Of a stretch of 64,000 nucleotides of DNA, positions 25,638 through 33,276 are shown piece by piece. The position numbers and the translations under genes are program-made. Under the pieces are notes generated by a model. That model saw only the letters and a list, made by a program, of their open reading frames with translations, searched no databases and was not told the DNA's origin. The stretch is from NCBI GenBank assembly GCA_964389025.1, contig CAYMCQ010000008.1, positions 1-64,000 on the forward strand. Direction: 5' to 3'. Positions within the stretch are counted from its first letter, which is position 1. Every line of letters begins with the position of its first letter. Source of the DNA: CAYMCQ01 sp964389025. Its GTDB lineage: Bacteria; Verrucomicrobiota; Verrucomicrobiia; Limisphaerales; CAYMCQ01.

Positions 25638-26762
25638 TCAGACGAACGCCAGATGCTGTGGCTCCGCGCCGACGGGGTGCTTGAGGTCGAGCTTGCCCTT
25701 GACGATGTTGTCGAGGACTTCGTTGACCTTGTGTTGCAGGCAAAGGCTGCCGCACATCTTTTGCGCGTTGAATTCCGGGCTGGCGAGGTAGTTCATCACT
25801 TCCCAGTAACGTTCGCTCTTCCAGATGTCCTTGAAACTTTCCTCGCAGATGTTGCCGATGTGAAACTTTTTGTATTTCTCGTTGAACAACATTCCGCACG
25901 GCGCAACGAGGCCGGAACCGGATATCTGCAACAGGAATGGCGCGCCGTAGCAGCGTTGATACGAGCGCGTGCCTTGCGCCTGGATTTTGCTCCACTTGAC
26001 GGTGCATTGGTAGCCGGAGTCCGAATACGATTCTGCTTCGTGCAGCAAATCGCTCAACTTCGAGTAGCCTCGGTAATCCACGCCGAGGTCGCCGTCTTCG
26101 TTGTCGCTGCAATGCTTGATGACGAGATAGTCCGCGCGAAGTTCCTTGCCAAGCTTGGCGAGCGGCAGGATCTGGTCGGCATATTGAGGCATCAGAACCA
26201 TCTGAAGGCCGATGGTGCAATTCAAGTTGTCGCGCTTTTTGATCTCGACCATGTGGCGGATGTTGTCCACGACGCGATGGAAAAAATCTTCCTTCACGCC
26301 CATGATTTCGGCGTAGCGATGCGCTTCGCCGGCGGAAATGTTCACGCGCAGATACGTCAGATGCGGCAAAACCTCCTCTGATTTGCTCCGGGTCAGAACG
26401 TAGGCGTTCGTGCCGCAGGCCATCGCGAGGCCGAGCGACGCGCCGTATTGACTGGCGAAAACGAAGGCTGGCGAGATGGTGCTTTCGCCATCGGAAACGA
26501 AGCTGACGCCCTTCACTCCGATCTCCGCACAGTCGTCGAGAAATCGTTTGATGATGTCCTTGTTGATGATGCTGCGGTCGTTCTCCTGAAGCATCGCGTA
26601 GCAGTAGTGACAGCCGTAGTTGCACGCGCGGGTCAGCGCCATGTCAATCGTGATGGGAGCGATGCGCTCGCCGCGCTGCCACGCGCGGACGCGTTCGTCG
26701 TGCCAGGCGATTTTTGTCCCGTCGAGGATCAGTTTTTCGATGTGTTCGGTCATTCCACTCAT
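25638..26762 (-). CDS. radical SAM protein with C-terminal cysteine-rich (SPASM-like) region
   Basis: The 374-residue enzyme has the radical SAM motif CNYGCHYC (Cys47, Cys51, Cys54; CxxxCxxC) binding a 4Fe-4S cluster that cleaves SAM. VSDGESTISPAF is the downstream glycine/GGE-type region. The C-terminal third carries several cysteines (CYGAP, CGMLF, CEESF, CGSLC) in a pattern typical of SPASM auxiliary-cluster domains. Its start overlaps the stop of the upstream unknown gene by ATGA, implying translational coupling and a shared task. In a polysaccharide operon the substrate could be a sugar or a small peptide; no precursor peptide is seen. Confidence 0.85.
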   Translation of the reverse strand: MSGMTEHIEKLILDGTKIAWHDERVRAWQRGERIAPITIDMALTRACNYGCHYCYAMLQENDRSIINKDIIKRFLDDCAEIGVKGVSFVSDGESTISPAFVFASQYGASLGLAMACGTNAYVLTRSKSEEVLPHLTYLRVNISAGEAHRYAEIMGVKEDFFHRVVDNIRHMVEIKKRDNLNCTIGLQMVLMPQYADQILPLAKLGKELRADYLVIKHCSDNEDGDLGVDYRGYSKLSDLLHEAESYSDSGYQCTVKWSKIQAQGTRSYQRCYGAPFLLQISGSGLVAPCGMLFNEKYKKFHIGNICEESFKDIWKSERYWEVMNYLASPEFNAQKMCGSLCLQHKVNEVLDNIVKGKLDLKHPVGAEPQHLAFV

Positions 26763-27868
26763 TTGGACTCCTTTTCGGTATGGTCGTGCTCGTGATGTTC
26801 AATCGTGCGGCGCAGGCTGCTCAAATCTTTTTTCTCTTCGCAAAAAACTTCGAGGCGCGGATCGCATTTTTGCCGCACAAGGCGTTCGAGGCTCAAGGCA
26901 AGCACGCGTTTTGTGGGCAGCGCAAGCTCGTCGCCGAACCGCACGGTCACGGCGTAGGCGTGCTTGCAATCAACCACCTGCACCTCGCCGTTCCGCAGGC
27001 CAAGCGCGGCTCCGTTGCTCGCGAGAACGGACGTAACGCGCTGCTCGCGTTCGGTCGGCGACAGTTTCGCCCACGATGGTTTCGGGCCGGGGTCGTAGAA
27101 ATTCATTCCCGGGCGATAGTTGGTCGTTGAAGTCAGGTAATCGTCGAACAACCGCTTCATCAAAAGCGACGGCAGGCGGAAAATGGGATCGGCGTTCTGC
27201 GGCAGGACGATGCCGGAGATGGGATGCGTATGAGAGGGATCGCGCAGGGAAAATTCCAGCCGGATGACCGCGTGGTCTCTCGCCTCCAGAATCGGCAGGC
27301 CGATCAGCAATTCGCAGAGGCAATCCAGCACCGCGGCCATCGGGCCACGCGCCGCGCCATCAAAAACCGCGTCGGTGATGACATGGAGTTCCGGCTGCAC
27401 TCCGCAGGCGAGCGACCAGCCTTCTCCGGTGACGCGCAACGGAACAAAATTCTCCGGCAGCTTCAATGCGCGCTTGAACCGGATGTCCGCGAGACGCGCG
27501 CGGAGTTTTTGCAGATAGATCGGGCGAACGGAACGGAACGCCGCCGTCTCCTGAAGCTTGGAAATTTTCAAAACGGTCGCATCTTTTTCCTCGACGCAGG
27601 CAACTTCACCGAGTCCCGCCAGTTTTTCCTTCACCGTCGCGGACTGGTCGCCGAGAGTTTTGTTGGCGACGCGGACAGTCACGGAATCGCTGCCGCAAAG
27701 TTGCGCCGCCTCCACGAGACTGCTCAAGCTGCGGACGTGATCTTCGTCGGGAACCCAGGTGTCGAGCATCTCGTCCGCAGCTTTGAAGCCGCGCAGGTTC
27801 ACGTCGAGATTCGCGCTGTAAGCCTCGACCAGTTTGTCGTAATCCAAAATTTTATCAGTGTTCGACAT
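26759..27868 (-). CDS. unknown protein coupled to radical SAM enzyme
   Basis: I do not recognise this 369-residue protein. It has no signal peptide or membrane helix. Conserved-looking segments include VNLRGFKAADEMLDTWVPDE near the N-terminus, CLCELLIGLPILEARDHAVI, ISGIVLPQNADPIFRLPSLL, MKRLFDDYLT, and a histidine/acid-rich tail HHEHDHTEKE at residues about 358-367 that could bind metal. It lies between a DegT aminotransferase gene (start at 28987, 16-bp gap from 27884 stop) and the radical SAM gene, overlapping the latter by 4 bp. A partner, chaperone or accessory subunit for the radical SAM enzyme is the simplest inference. Confidence 0.75.
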   Translation of the reverse strand: MSNTDKILDYDKLVEAYSANLDVNLRGFKAADEMLDTWVPDEDHVRSLSSLVEAAQLCGSDSVTVRVANKTLGDQSATVKEKLAGLGEVACVEEKDATVLKISKLQETAAFRSVRPIYLQKLRARLADIRFKRALKLPENFVPLRVTGEGWSLACGVQPELHVITDAVFDGAARGPMAAVLDCLCELLIGLPILEARDHAVIRLEFSLRDPSHTHPISGIVLPQNADPIFRLPSLLMKRLFDDYLTSTTNYRPGMNFYDPGPKPSWAKLSPTEREQRVTSVLASNGAALGLRNGEVQVVDCKHAYAVTVRFGDELALPTKRVLALSLERLVRQKCDPRLEVFCEEKKDLSSLRRTIEHHEHDHTEKESK

Positions 27869-27883
27869 GCCGCTAAAAGGGAT

Positions 27884-28987
27884 TCATTTGCGATAGTAAT
27901 CATGGACGCATTGAATCGTGTAGTCAATCTCCTCTTTCGTCAAATGTTGGTGCGCCGGCAGCGTGATGATGGATTTGCCGTCCGCCTCGGCTTTCGGAAA
28001 TTGGCCGCGTTTGTAACCCAAATAAGCCGCAGCAGGTTGCAAATGGATCGGCGTCGGGTAATGGATTTTTGCCTCGACGCCGCGCTCGATCAAAAATTTC
28101 AACAAGCCGTCGCGGTCTTTCGCGCGAACCATGTAGAGATGGTAAACGTGCTTCACTTCCGGTCGTCGCGGCGGGATTTGGATGCAATCGGGAATGTCCT
28201 TCCACGCCGCATCGTAAGTCGCTGCGTTCTTGATTTTCGTGTTCGTGATGAACTCGACTTCTTTCATCAGCCGGTTCGCGATGACTGCCTGAATCGTATC
28301 GAGCCGGCAATTGATCCCAAAAAATTCAATCTCATCGCGGTTCACCAGACCGTGATTGCGATAGAGCCGGAGTTTGCGCGCAAGTTCCGCCGAGCGCGTC
28401 GTGATGACTCCGCCGTCCGCCCACACATTCAAGTTTTTCAACGGATGCAAACTGTAAGCCGCAGCTTCGCCCCAGCTTCCCATCGGCTTGCCGTTGAGTT
28501 TCGCGCCGATGGACTGGCACGAGTCCTCGAAGATCATCAGCTTGTGTTTGTCCGCGATGGTTTTGATCTTTTCCATCTCCGGCACATTACCGCTGAAAGT
28601 CACAGTGACGATTCCCTTCGTGCGCGGCGTGATGGCGGCTTCGATCTGGTCAGTGGCGATCATGAAACCGTCGTCGCTGTCCACGAACACCGGCGTCGCG
28701 CCCGTCGCGACAATCGCGCCGACGGTCGCATAAAACGTGAATGTCGTCGTGATGACTTCGTCGCCCGGGCCGATGCCGCACATGCGCATCGGCATGATGA
28801 TCGCGTCCGTGCCCGTGCCGACGCCGATGGCGTGCGGCAGCCCGCAATACTTCGCGAAGTTCGTCTCGAATTCGGTGAGAGGTTTGCCGAGCGTGAAGTC
28901 GCCGGTCTTCACGAACGCGCGCAAGTCGCCGAGGTAGGCGTCCACATCGGCGAACTGTCGGTCGAGATACGAAAAGGGAACTTTCAT
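27884..28987 (-). CDS. DegT/DnrJ/EryC1/StrS aminotransferase (first of two)
   Basis: PLP-dependent sugar aminotransferase that converts a keto-sugar nucleotide to an amino sugar. The 367 residues begin with PFSYLDRQFADVDAYLGDLR, contain the cofactor region GVGTGTDAIIMPMRM, IFEDSCQSIGAKLNG, and the PLP lysine in YSLHPLKNLNVWADGG, then YRNHGLVNRDEIEFFGINCR. Its start abuts the stop of a second family member (28988-30100) with no gap. The two are clearly diverged, so they probably act on different positions or different sugars and are not a fresh duplication. Confidence 0.92.
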   Translation of the reverse strand: MKVPFSYLDRQFADVDAYLGDLRAFVKTGDFTLGKPLTEFETNFAKYCGLPHAIGVGTGTDAIIMPMRMCGIGPGDEVITTTFTFYATVGAIVATGATPVFVDSDDGFMIATDQIEAAITPRTKGIVTVTFSGNVPEMEKIKTIADKHKLMIFEDSCQSIGAKLNGKPMGSWGEAAAYSLHPLKNLNVWADGGVITTRSAELARKLRLYRNHGLVNRDEIEFFGINCRLDTIQAVIANRLMKEVEFITNTKIKNAATYDAAWKDIPDCIQIPPRRPEVKHVYHLYMVRAKDRDGLLKFLIERGVEAKIHYPTPIHLQPAAAYLGYKRGQFPKAEADGKSIITLPAHQHLTKEEIDYTIQCVHDYYRK

Positions 28988-30100
28988 TTAATTGGATTTG
29001 TAAAATTTTAGAATGGTGTCGGCAACTTCATCAATTTGATTCGCGGTCAACTCGGGATAAATCGGCAGGCTCAGAATCCGCCCGGCCAGCCGCTCAGTCA
29101 CGGGAAAATCGCCGGGCTTGTGGCCCATTTTGCGCCCGACAGTCATCAAATGAATCGGCACTGGATAATGGATCGCCGTGCCGACGCCCTGCTCTTCCAA
29201 AAACTTTTTCAGTTCGTCGCGCTTGTCCGCTTGAACAACGAACGTGTGATAAACACAAAATTCTCCGGGCGCGTCTGACGGACATTGAATCCGCGCGCAG
29301 CCTTTCAAACGTTTCCGATAATGTTCCGCGTTGGCTCGCCGTTTCGCAGTCACGCCGTCCAAGTGCCGAAGCTTCGCCCGCAGAACCGCCGCCTGAACTG
29401 AATCCAGACGCGACACCATGCTGAACTCAAGGCAGTCATCGCGATTGGGCTGGCCGTGGTTGCGAAGAAGTTTTGCGCGCTGCGCAATTTTTTCTTCGTT
29501 CGTCACCAGCAAACCAGCATCTCCAACGGCGTTCAAATTTTTCAGCGGGTGAAGGCTGAAACAACCGATGCGACCAATCGCGCCGACGGGCTGCCCATTC
29601 AATTTCGCGCCGACGGCTTGAGCAGCGTCTTCGATGACTTCGAGTTTATGTTGCTTCGCGACATCAAGCAGTTCCTTCATTGGGGCAGGCTTGCCGGTGA
29701 GGTGGACTGGAATGATCGCCTTCGTCCGCGGCGTGATGGCGCGCACGACGGCGGCAGGATCGAGATTCAAATCTTCGCGGACATCCGTGAATTTCGGTGT
29801 CGCTCCCGCAAGCGCGATGCAACTGGCGCTGGCCAGATATGAATTCGGCGGTGTGATGACTTCGTCGCCCGGACCGATGCCGAGACATTTCAGCGCAAGG
29901 ATGAGCGCGTCGGTTCCCGAGTTGAGGCCGACTGCAAACTTGGCGTTGCACAGCGCGGCGAATTCTTGTTCGAAGCGCTCCGTTTCCTCGCCGAGAATGA
30001 ATTGGCCGGAGTCCAGCACACCACCGACTGCGTCGAGGATTTCTTTGCGCAACGGGCGATGTTGCTGCGCCAAGTCCACGTATGGAATTTTCAATCCCAT
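28988..30100 (-). CDS. DegT/DnrJ/EryC1/StrS aminotransferase (second of two)
   Basis: PLP enzyme of 370 residues. The N-terminus KIPYVDLAQQHRPLRKEILD is the classical family start, which is why I use ATG 30100 and not the longer open frame. GLNSGTDALILALKCLGIGP, VIEDAAQAVGAKLNG and FSLHPLKNLNAVGDAG (PLP lysine) follow, then LRNHGQPNRDDCLEFSMVSR. It starts 4 bp after the E1-beta stop. In related sugar pathways this family installs an amino group at C3 or C4 of a keto-sugar nucleotide. A few members are PLP-dependent dehydrases, but the lysine is present here, as expected of aminotransferases. Confidence 0.92.
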   Translation of the reverse strand: MGLKIPYVDLAQQHRPLRKEILDAVGGVLDSGQFILGEETERFEQEFAALCNAKFAVGLNSGTDALILALKCLGIGPGDEVITPPNSYLASASCIALAGATPKFTDVREDLNLDPAAVVRAITPRTKAIIPVHLTGKPAPMKELLDVAKQHKLEVIEDAAQAVGAKLNGQPVGAIGRIGCFSLHPLKNLNAVGDAGLLVTNEEKIAQRAKLLRNHGQPNRDDCLEFSMVSRLDSVQAAVLRAKLRHLDGVTAKRRANAEHYRKRLKGCARIQCPSDAPGEFCVYHTFVVQADKRDELKKFLEEQGVGTAIHYPVPIHLMTVGRKMGHKPGDFPVTERLAGRILSLPIYPELTANQIDEVADTILKFYKSN

Positions 30101-30104
30101 GAAA

Positions 30105-31172
30105 TCAGAACGGGCCGGGGAATTCGAAGTTCGGAACGTCAACAGGACGCGTGCGCGCGGGAAATTGCTCCAGCTTGTCCGCGCCGCGTCCGAGAATTTT
30201 TGTGACGGCGGCAAAAATGTCCTTGGCCGTCGGATAAAACGGAGCCGCGAGCGCCGCAGAGCTTGGCGACGGGCAATCTGGATGCGTGATGCGGACTGGC
30301 GGCGATTTCAATTCAAGCCCGGCTTCCGTGACGCGCGCTATGATTTCCGCCGCGAAGCCGCAATGTGAAGCGTCATCGTCCGCGACGAGCAGATGTTTTG
30401 TCCGGCGGACGGACTCGGCAATCGTGCCGAAGTCGAGCGGGTTCAGGCAGCGCACGTCAATGACTTCCATGTTGATGCCCGCGCTCTTGGTTGCAAACTC
30501 AGCGGCGCGCAACGATTCAATGACCATGTGCGAGTTGGCGACGACTGTGACGTCCGTTCCTTTTTTGACGATGAGACATTTTTCCAGAGGCGTGCGGTGA
30601 TAGCCGGTTGGCACCGGGCCTTTCATTCCGTGCAGCCAGCGGTGTTCGAGATAAATGACAGGATTGTTGTCCTCGACGCTCGCGATCAACATTCCCTTCG
30701 CATCCGCGGGCGACGCGGGCGCGACGACTTTGAGTCCGGGAATGTGCGCGAACCATGATGACAAGCTTTGCGCGTGCTGCGGGCCTTGCCCCCAACCGCG
30801 ACCGATGACCATCCGGATGACGATGGGGACCGTGCCGCCTTTGCCGTCGAACATGTAATACCACTTGGCCGCCTGGTTCACGATCTGTTCGAGGCTCAAC
30901 AACGCGAAATCAACCCGCTGATGAGTGAGAATCGGCCGCATCCCGCCGAGCGCCGCGCCGATGACGAGGCCGGTCAAAGCATTTTCGGAAAGTGGCGCGT
31001 CCATCACGCGGTCTTCGCCGAATTCGTCAACAAGCTTGGTGGTCGTTCCGAAAATTCCCTTCGGGTCGGGCACGCCGAGTCCGATCAGGAAAACATTCGG
31101 GTCGCGTTGCAAACAGGTCGCCGTCGCGTCGCGAATCGCCTCTGCGTAAGTCATGTCGCGCGTTTCGCTCAT
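30105..31172 (-). CDS. TPP-dependent 2-oxoacid dehydrogenase E1 beta-like subunit
   Basis: Beta subunit of a two-chain thiamine-diphosphate enzyme. The 355 residues match the transketolase pyrimidine-binding and C-terminal domains: TYAEAIRDATATCLQRDPNV, FGEDRVMDAPLSENALTGLV (catalytic Glu region), GGMRPILTHQRVDFALLSLE, and VIDVRCLNPLDFGTIAESV. Its start overlaps the alpha subunit stop by ATGA. No E2 acyltransferase or E3 gene is adjacent, which argues against a complete dehydrogenase complex and for a standalone decarboxylating carboligase in sugar biosynthesis. Confidence 0.88.
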   Translation of the reverse strand: MSETRDMTYAEAIRDATATCLQRDPNVFLIGLGVPDPKGIFGTTTKLVDEFGEDRVMDAPLSENALTGLVIGAALGGMRPILTHQRVDFALLSLEQIVNQAAKWYYMFDGKGGTVPIVIRMVIGRGWGQGPQHAQSLSSWFAHIPGLKVVAPASPADAKGMLIASVEDNNPVIYLEHRWLHGMKGPVPTGYHRTPLEKCLIVKKGTDVTVVANSHMVIESLRAAEFATKSAGINMEVIDVRCLNPLDFGTIAESVRRTKHLLVADDDASHCGFAAEIIARVTEAGLELKSPPVRITHPDCPSPSSAALAAPFYPTAKDIFAAVTKILGRGADKLEQFPARTRPVDVPNFEFPGPF

Positions 31173-32182
31173 GGCGCGAACACTCCTCGTTGCAGAGTCG
31201 CGGGGTCGGGCTTTGCGCTCGCGCGGACTTTTTCGATGATGGAATCAATCTCCTGAATGAATTTCTTTTCCGCAGCTTCGATCTCCGTTTCAAGGGCCGG
31301 ATTCGCGGCGACCAATCGCTGGCGAGCGAGCGCAATCGGATCGCGTTTCGCCCAGTGGGTGATGTGTTCTTCCTCGCGATAACCCAGATGATCGTCCTGT
31401 CCCGGGCCGCAGTGCTCGTAATATCGCCACGTCTCAAATTCGATGACAGCGGGTCGGGTCGGGTCGGATTGCATCGCCTTGAACGCTTCGGCGGTGACGC
31501 GATGGACTGCCTCCACGTCATTTCCATCGCCGGAAAAAAAGTGGCTGCCATGACTGCGGACGTAAGCGCCAAAATCAAAACCGGGCGCGCGCCGCCAGCG
31601 CATCGGCGTGTAAACGGAAAAGCCGTTGTTCTCGCAGATGAACAGGACGGGAAGTTTCAGCACGCAGGCGAGATTCAAAGTCTCGGTGAACACGCCTTCC
31701 TCGGTCGCGGCTTCGCCGAGGAACGCGACGGTCTTCGAGTCGCGACCGATCCGTTTGTCAGCGAGCGCAAGTCCGACGGCAATCGGCAATGTGCTGCCGA
31801 CGATCGGCACCGCGCCCCAAAAGCCAGCGGCTTGATCCATCAAGTGCATCGAGCCGCCGCGTCCGCCGCAGCAGCCGTCCTTGCGGCCATAAAGTTCCGC
31901 GATCATCGAATAAACATTTCCGCCTTTCGCCAGATAATGTCCGTGCGATCGGTGCGCGCTCATCGCCTTGTCCTGCTTGCGAAGATGCGCGCAGACGCCG
32001 ACGGCCACGGCTTCCTGTCCGATGCTGAGATGGACGGGGCAACGCATTTCCTGTTCGGCGTAACGCTCGGCAATGCGCCGCTCGATGACGCGCACGCGGA
32101 GCATTTCCATGAAGAGCCGGTGCAATGTTTCGTTCGTGAAACTCTGCGCGGGCTTGGCGGCTGATGTCGTCGCGCCGGTCAT
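31169..32182 (-). CDS. TPP-dependent 2-oxoacid dehydrogenase E1 alpha-like subunit
   Basis: Alpha subunit (337 residues) of the same enzyme. ERRIAERYAEQEMRCPVHLS, SHGHYLAKGG and GGRGGSMHLMD match the E1-alpha TPP-binding domain. The metal/TPP motif that usually begins GDG is here GEAATEEGVFTETLNLA, followed by the conserved ENNGFSVYTP, so the metal-ligand Asp is replaced by Glu. SGDGNDVEAVHRVTAEAF and RYYEHCGPGQDD are also recognisable. It overlaps both neighbours by 4 bp. A close functional precedent is the AviB1/AviB2 pair of avilamycin biosynthesis, which attaches a two-carbon unit to a keto-sugar; use here is inference. Confidence 0.88.
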   Translation of the reverse strand: MTGATTSAAKPAQSFTNETLHRLFMEMLRVRVIERRIAERYAEQEMRCPVHLSIGQEAVAVGVCAHLRKQDKAMSAHRSHGHYLAKGGNVYSMIAELYGRKDGCCGGRGGSMHLMDQAAGFWGAVPIVGSTLPIAVGLALADKRIGRDSKTVAFLGEAATEEGVFTETLNLACVLKLPVLFICENNGFSVYTPMRWRRAPGFDFGAYVRSHGSHFFSGDGNDVEAVHRVTAEAFKAMQSDPTRPAVIEFETWRYYEHCGPGQDDHLGYREEEHITHWAKRDPIALARQRLVAANPALETEIEAAEKKFIQEIDSIIEKVRASAKPDPATLQRGVFAP

Positions 32183-33198
32183 TCGACTTTGAGTTCCTGC
32201 ATCCGCTTGATGTTGGAGAACATGGTGTTCTTGAACGGGTCGGGAATTTTTCCGGCGCGATGCGCGTCGGCGATGCTGCGAATGGCATCCTCAATCGTGA
32301 ACTTCGTTTCAAAACCAAGCACGCGCCTCACTTTGTCCGAGTTGACGTGGTAGGAGCGGTTGTCGTCCGATGGCGTGTATTCAAGTTCGATGGTTTTGTC
32401 GCCGAGCGTTTCGCGCACGAGCTTGGCGATGTCTTCGACGGAACGATTTTCAAAACCAACGTTGAAGGCTTCGCGGTCAACTTTCGCGGCGGGCGCTTCG
32501 AGAAAAACGTGATACGCGCGAACCATGTCTTTGATGTTCAGGTTCGGGCGAAGCTGTTTGCCACCGAAAATCTTGATCTTGTGATTCACGAGCGCGTGGA
32601 TCGTCAAAATGTTCACGGTCAAATCCAACCGCAGCCGCGTCGCGTAGCCGCAAACCGTTGAAGGGCGGACGATGACGCGATCCATTCCATTGGCGTTCTT
32701 GTGGGCGAGCAGGTCGCGCTCGCAATCGAGTTTGAACTTCGAGTAGTCCGTCAGCGGCAACGGTTCGGCGTCTTCGCGGACATCGGGAGTTTCCTTCACG
32801 CCGTAAATGGACGACGAGCTGGCGTAGATGAATCGTTTCACGCCCTGATCAATCGAGCCTTGCAGCAAGCCGGCGAAGGCGTCGTAGTTGATGGACTTGC
32901 CGAGGTTGGGATTGAGTTCGAAACTCGGGTCGTTGGAGATGCAGGCGAGATGAATGACCGCGTCCACACCTGCCAGCGCCTGTTTCAGTTTCGCGCTGTC
33001 GCGGATGTCGAGTTCGACGCGTTCGAGTTGCGGGTGGCTGTTGCAATCGTCGAAAACATTTTTGCCATACCAAAAAACGTCCACGACTTTGACGCGGTAG
33101 CCGCGCTTCAACAGGTCGGGCACCAGCGCGCTGCCGACGTAGCCGCCGCCGCCGGTGACGAGAATTGTTTCGAATCCGTTCGGATTTTTGCTGCTCAT
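32179..33198 (-). CDS. NAD-dependent sugar epimerase/dehydratase (SDR)
   Basis: Extended SDR of 339 residues. The Rossmann motif is ILVTGGGGYVGSALVPDLLK, followed by VDAVIHLACISNDPSFELNP, IYASSSSIYG and the catalytic TDYSKFKLDCE (Tyr-x3-Lys). The segment SNDPSFELNP is typical of a polysaccharide-cluster SDR subgroup often found with sugar aminotransferases. Its stop overlaps the E1-alpha start by 4 bp, making it the head of the coupled block SDR, E1-alpha, E1-beta, DegT, DegT. It probably makes or processes the keto-sugar used by that block. Confidence 0.87.
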   Translation of the reverse strand: MSSKNPNGFETILVTGGGGYVGSALVPDLLKRGYRVKVVDVFWYGKNVFDDCNSHPQLERVELDIRDSAKLKQALAGVDAVIHLACISNDPSFELNPNLGKSINYDAFAGLLQGSIDQGVKRFIYASSSSIYGVKETPDVREDAEPLPLTDYSKFKLDCERDLLAHKNANGMDRVIVRPSTVCGYATRLRLDLTVNILTIHALVNHKIKIFGGKQLRPNLNIKDMVRAYHVFLEAPAAKVDREAFNVGFENRSVEDIAKLVRETLGDKTIELEYTPSDDNRSYHVNSDKVRRVLGFETKFTIEDAIRSIADAHRAGKIPDPFKNTMFSNIKRMQELKVE

Positions 33199-33276
33199 AA
33201 ATTCGCTGCTAAAAGGGGCGACAATGTATTGACCGGCTGGATTTATTCAAGTTTTTTGAAAGCGAAAACGCTTCAA

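Noticed and set aside
27224..29011. A 595-codon open frame on the plus strand opposite the aminotransferase and radical SAM partner genes
   Set aside because: It is antisense to two well-supported genes, is rich in Arg/His/Asp as expected for the complement of high-GC coding sequence, and shows no family motif.
30105..32182. Pyruvate or branched-chain dehydrogenase complex of central metabolism
   Set aside because: E2 and E3 genes are missing, and 4-bp overlaps join the pair to sugar genes.
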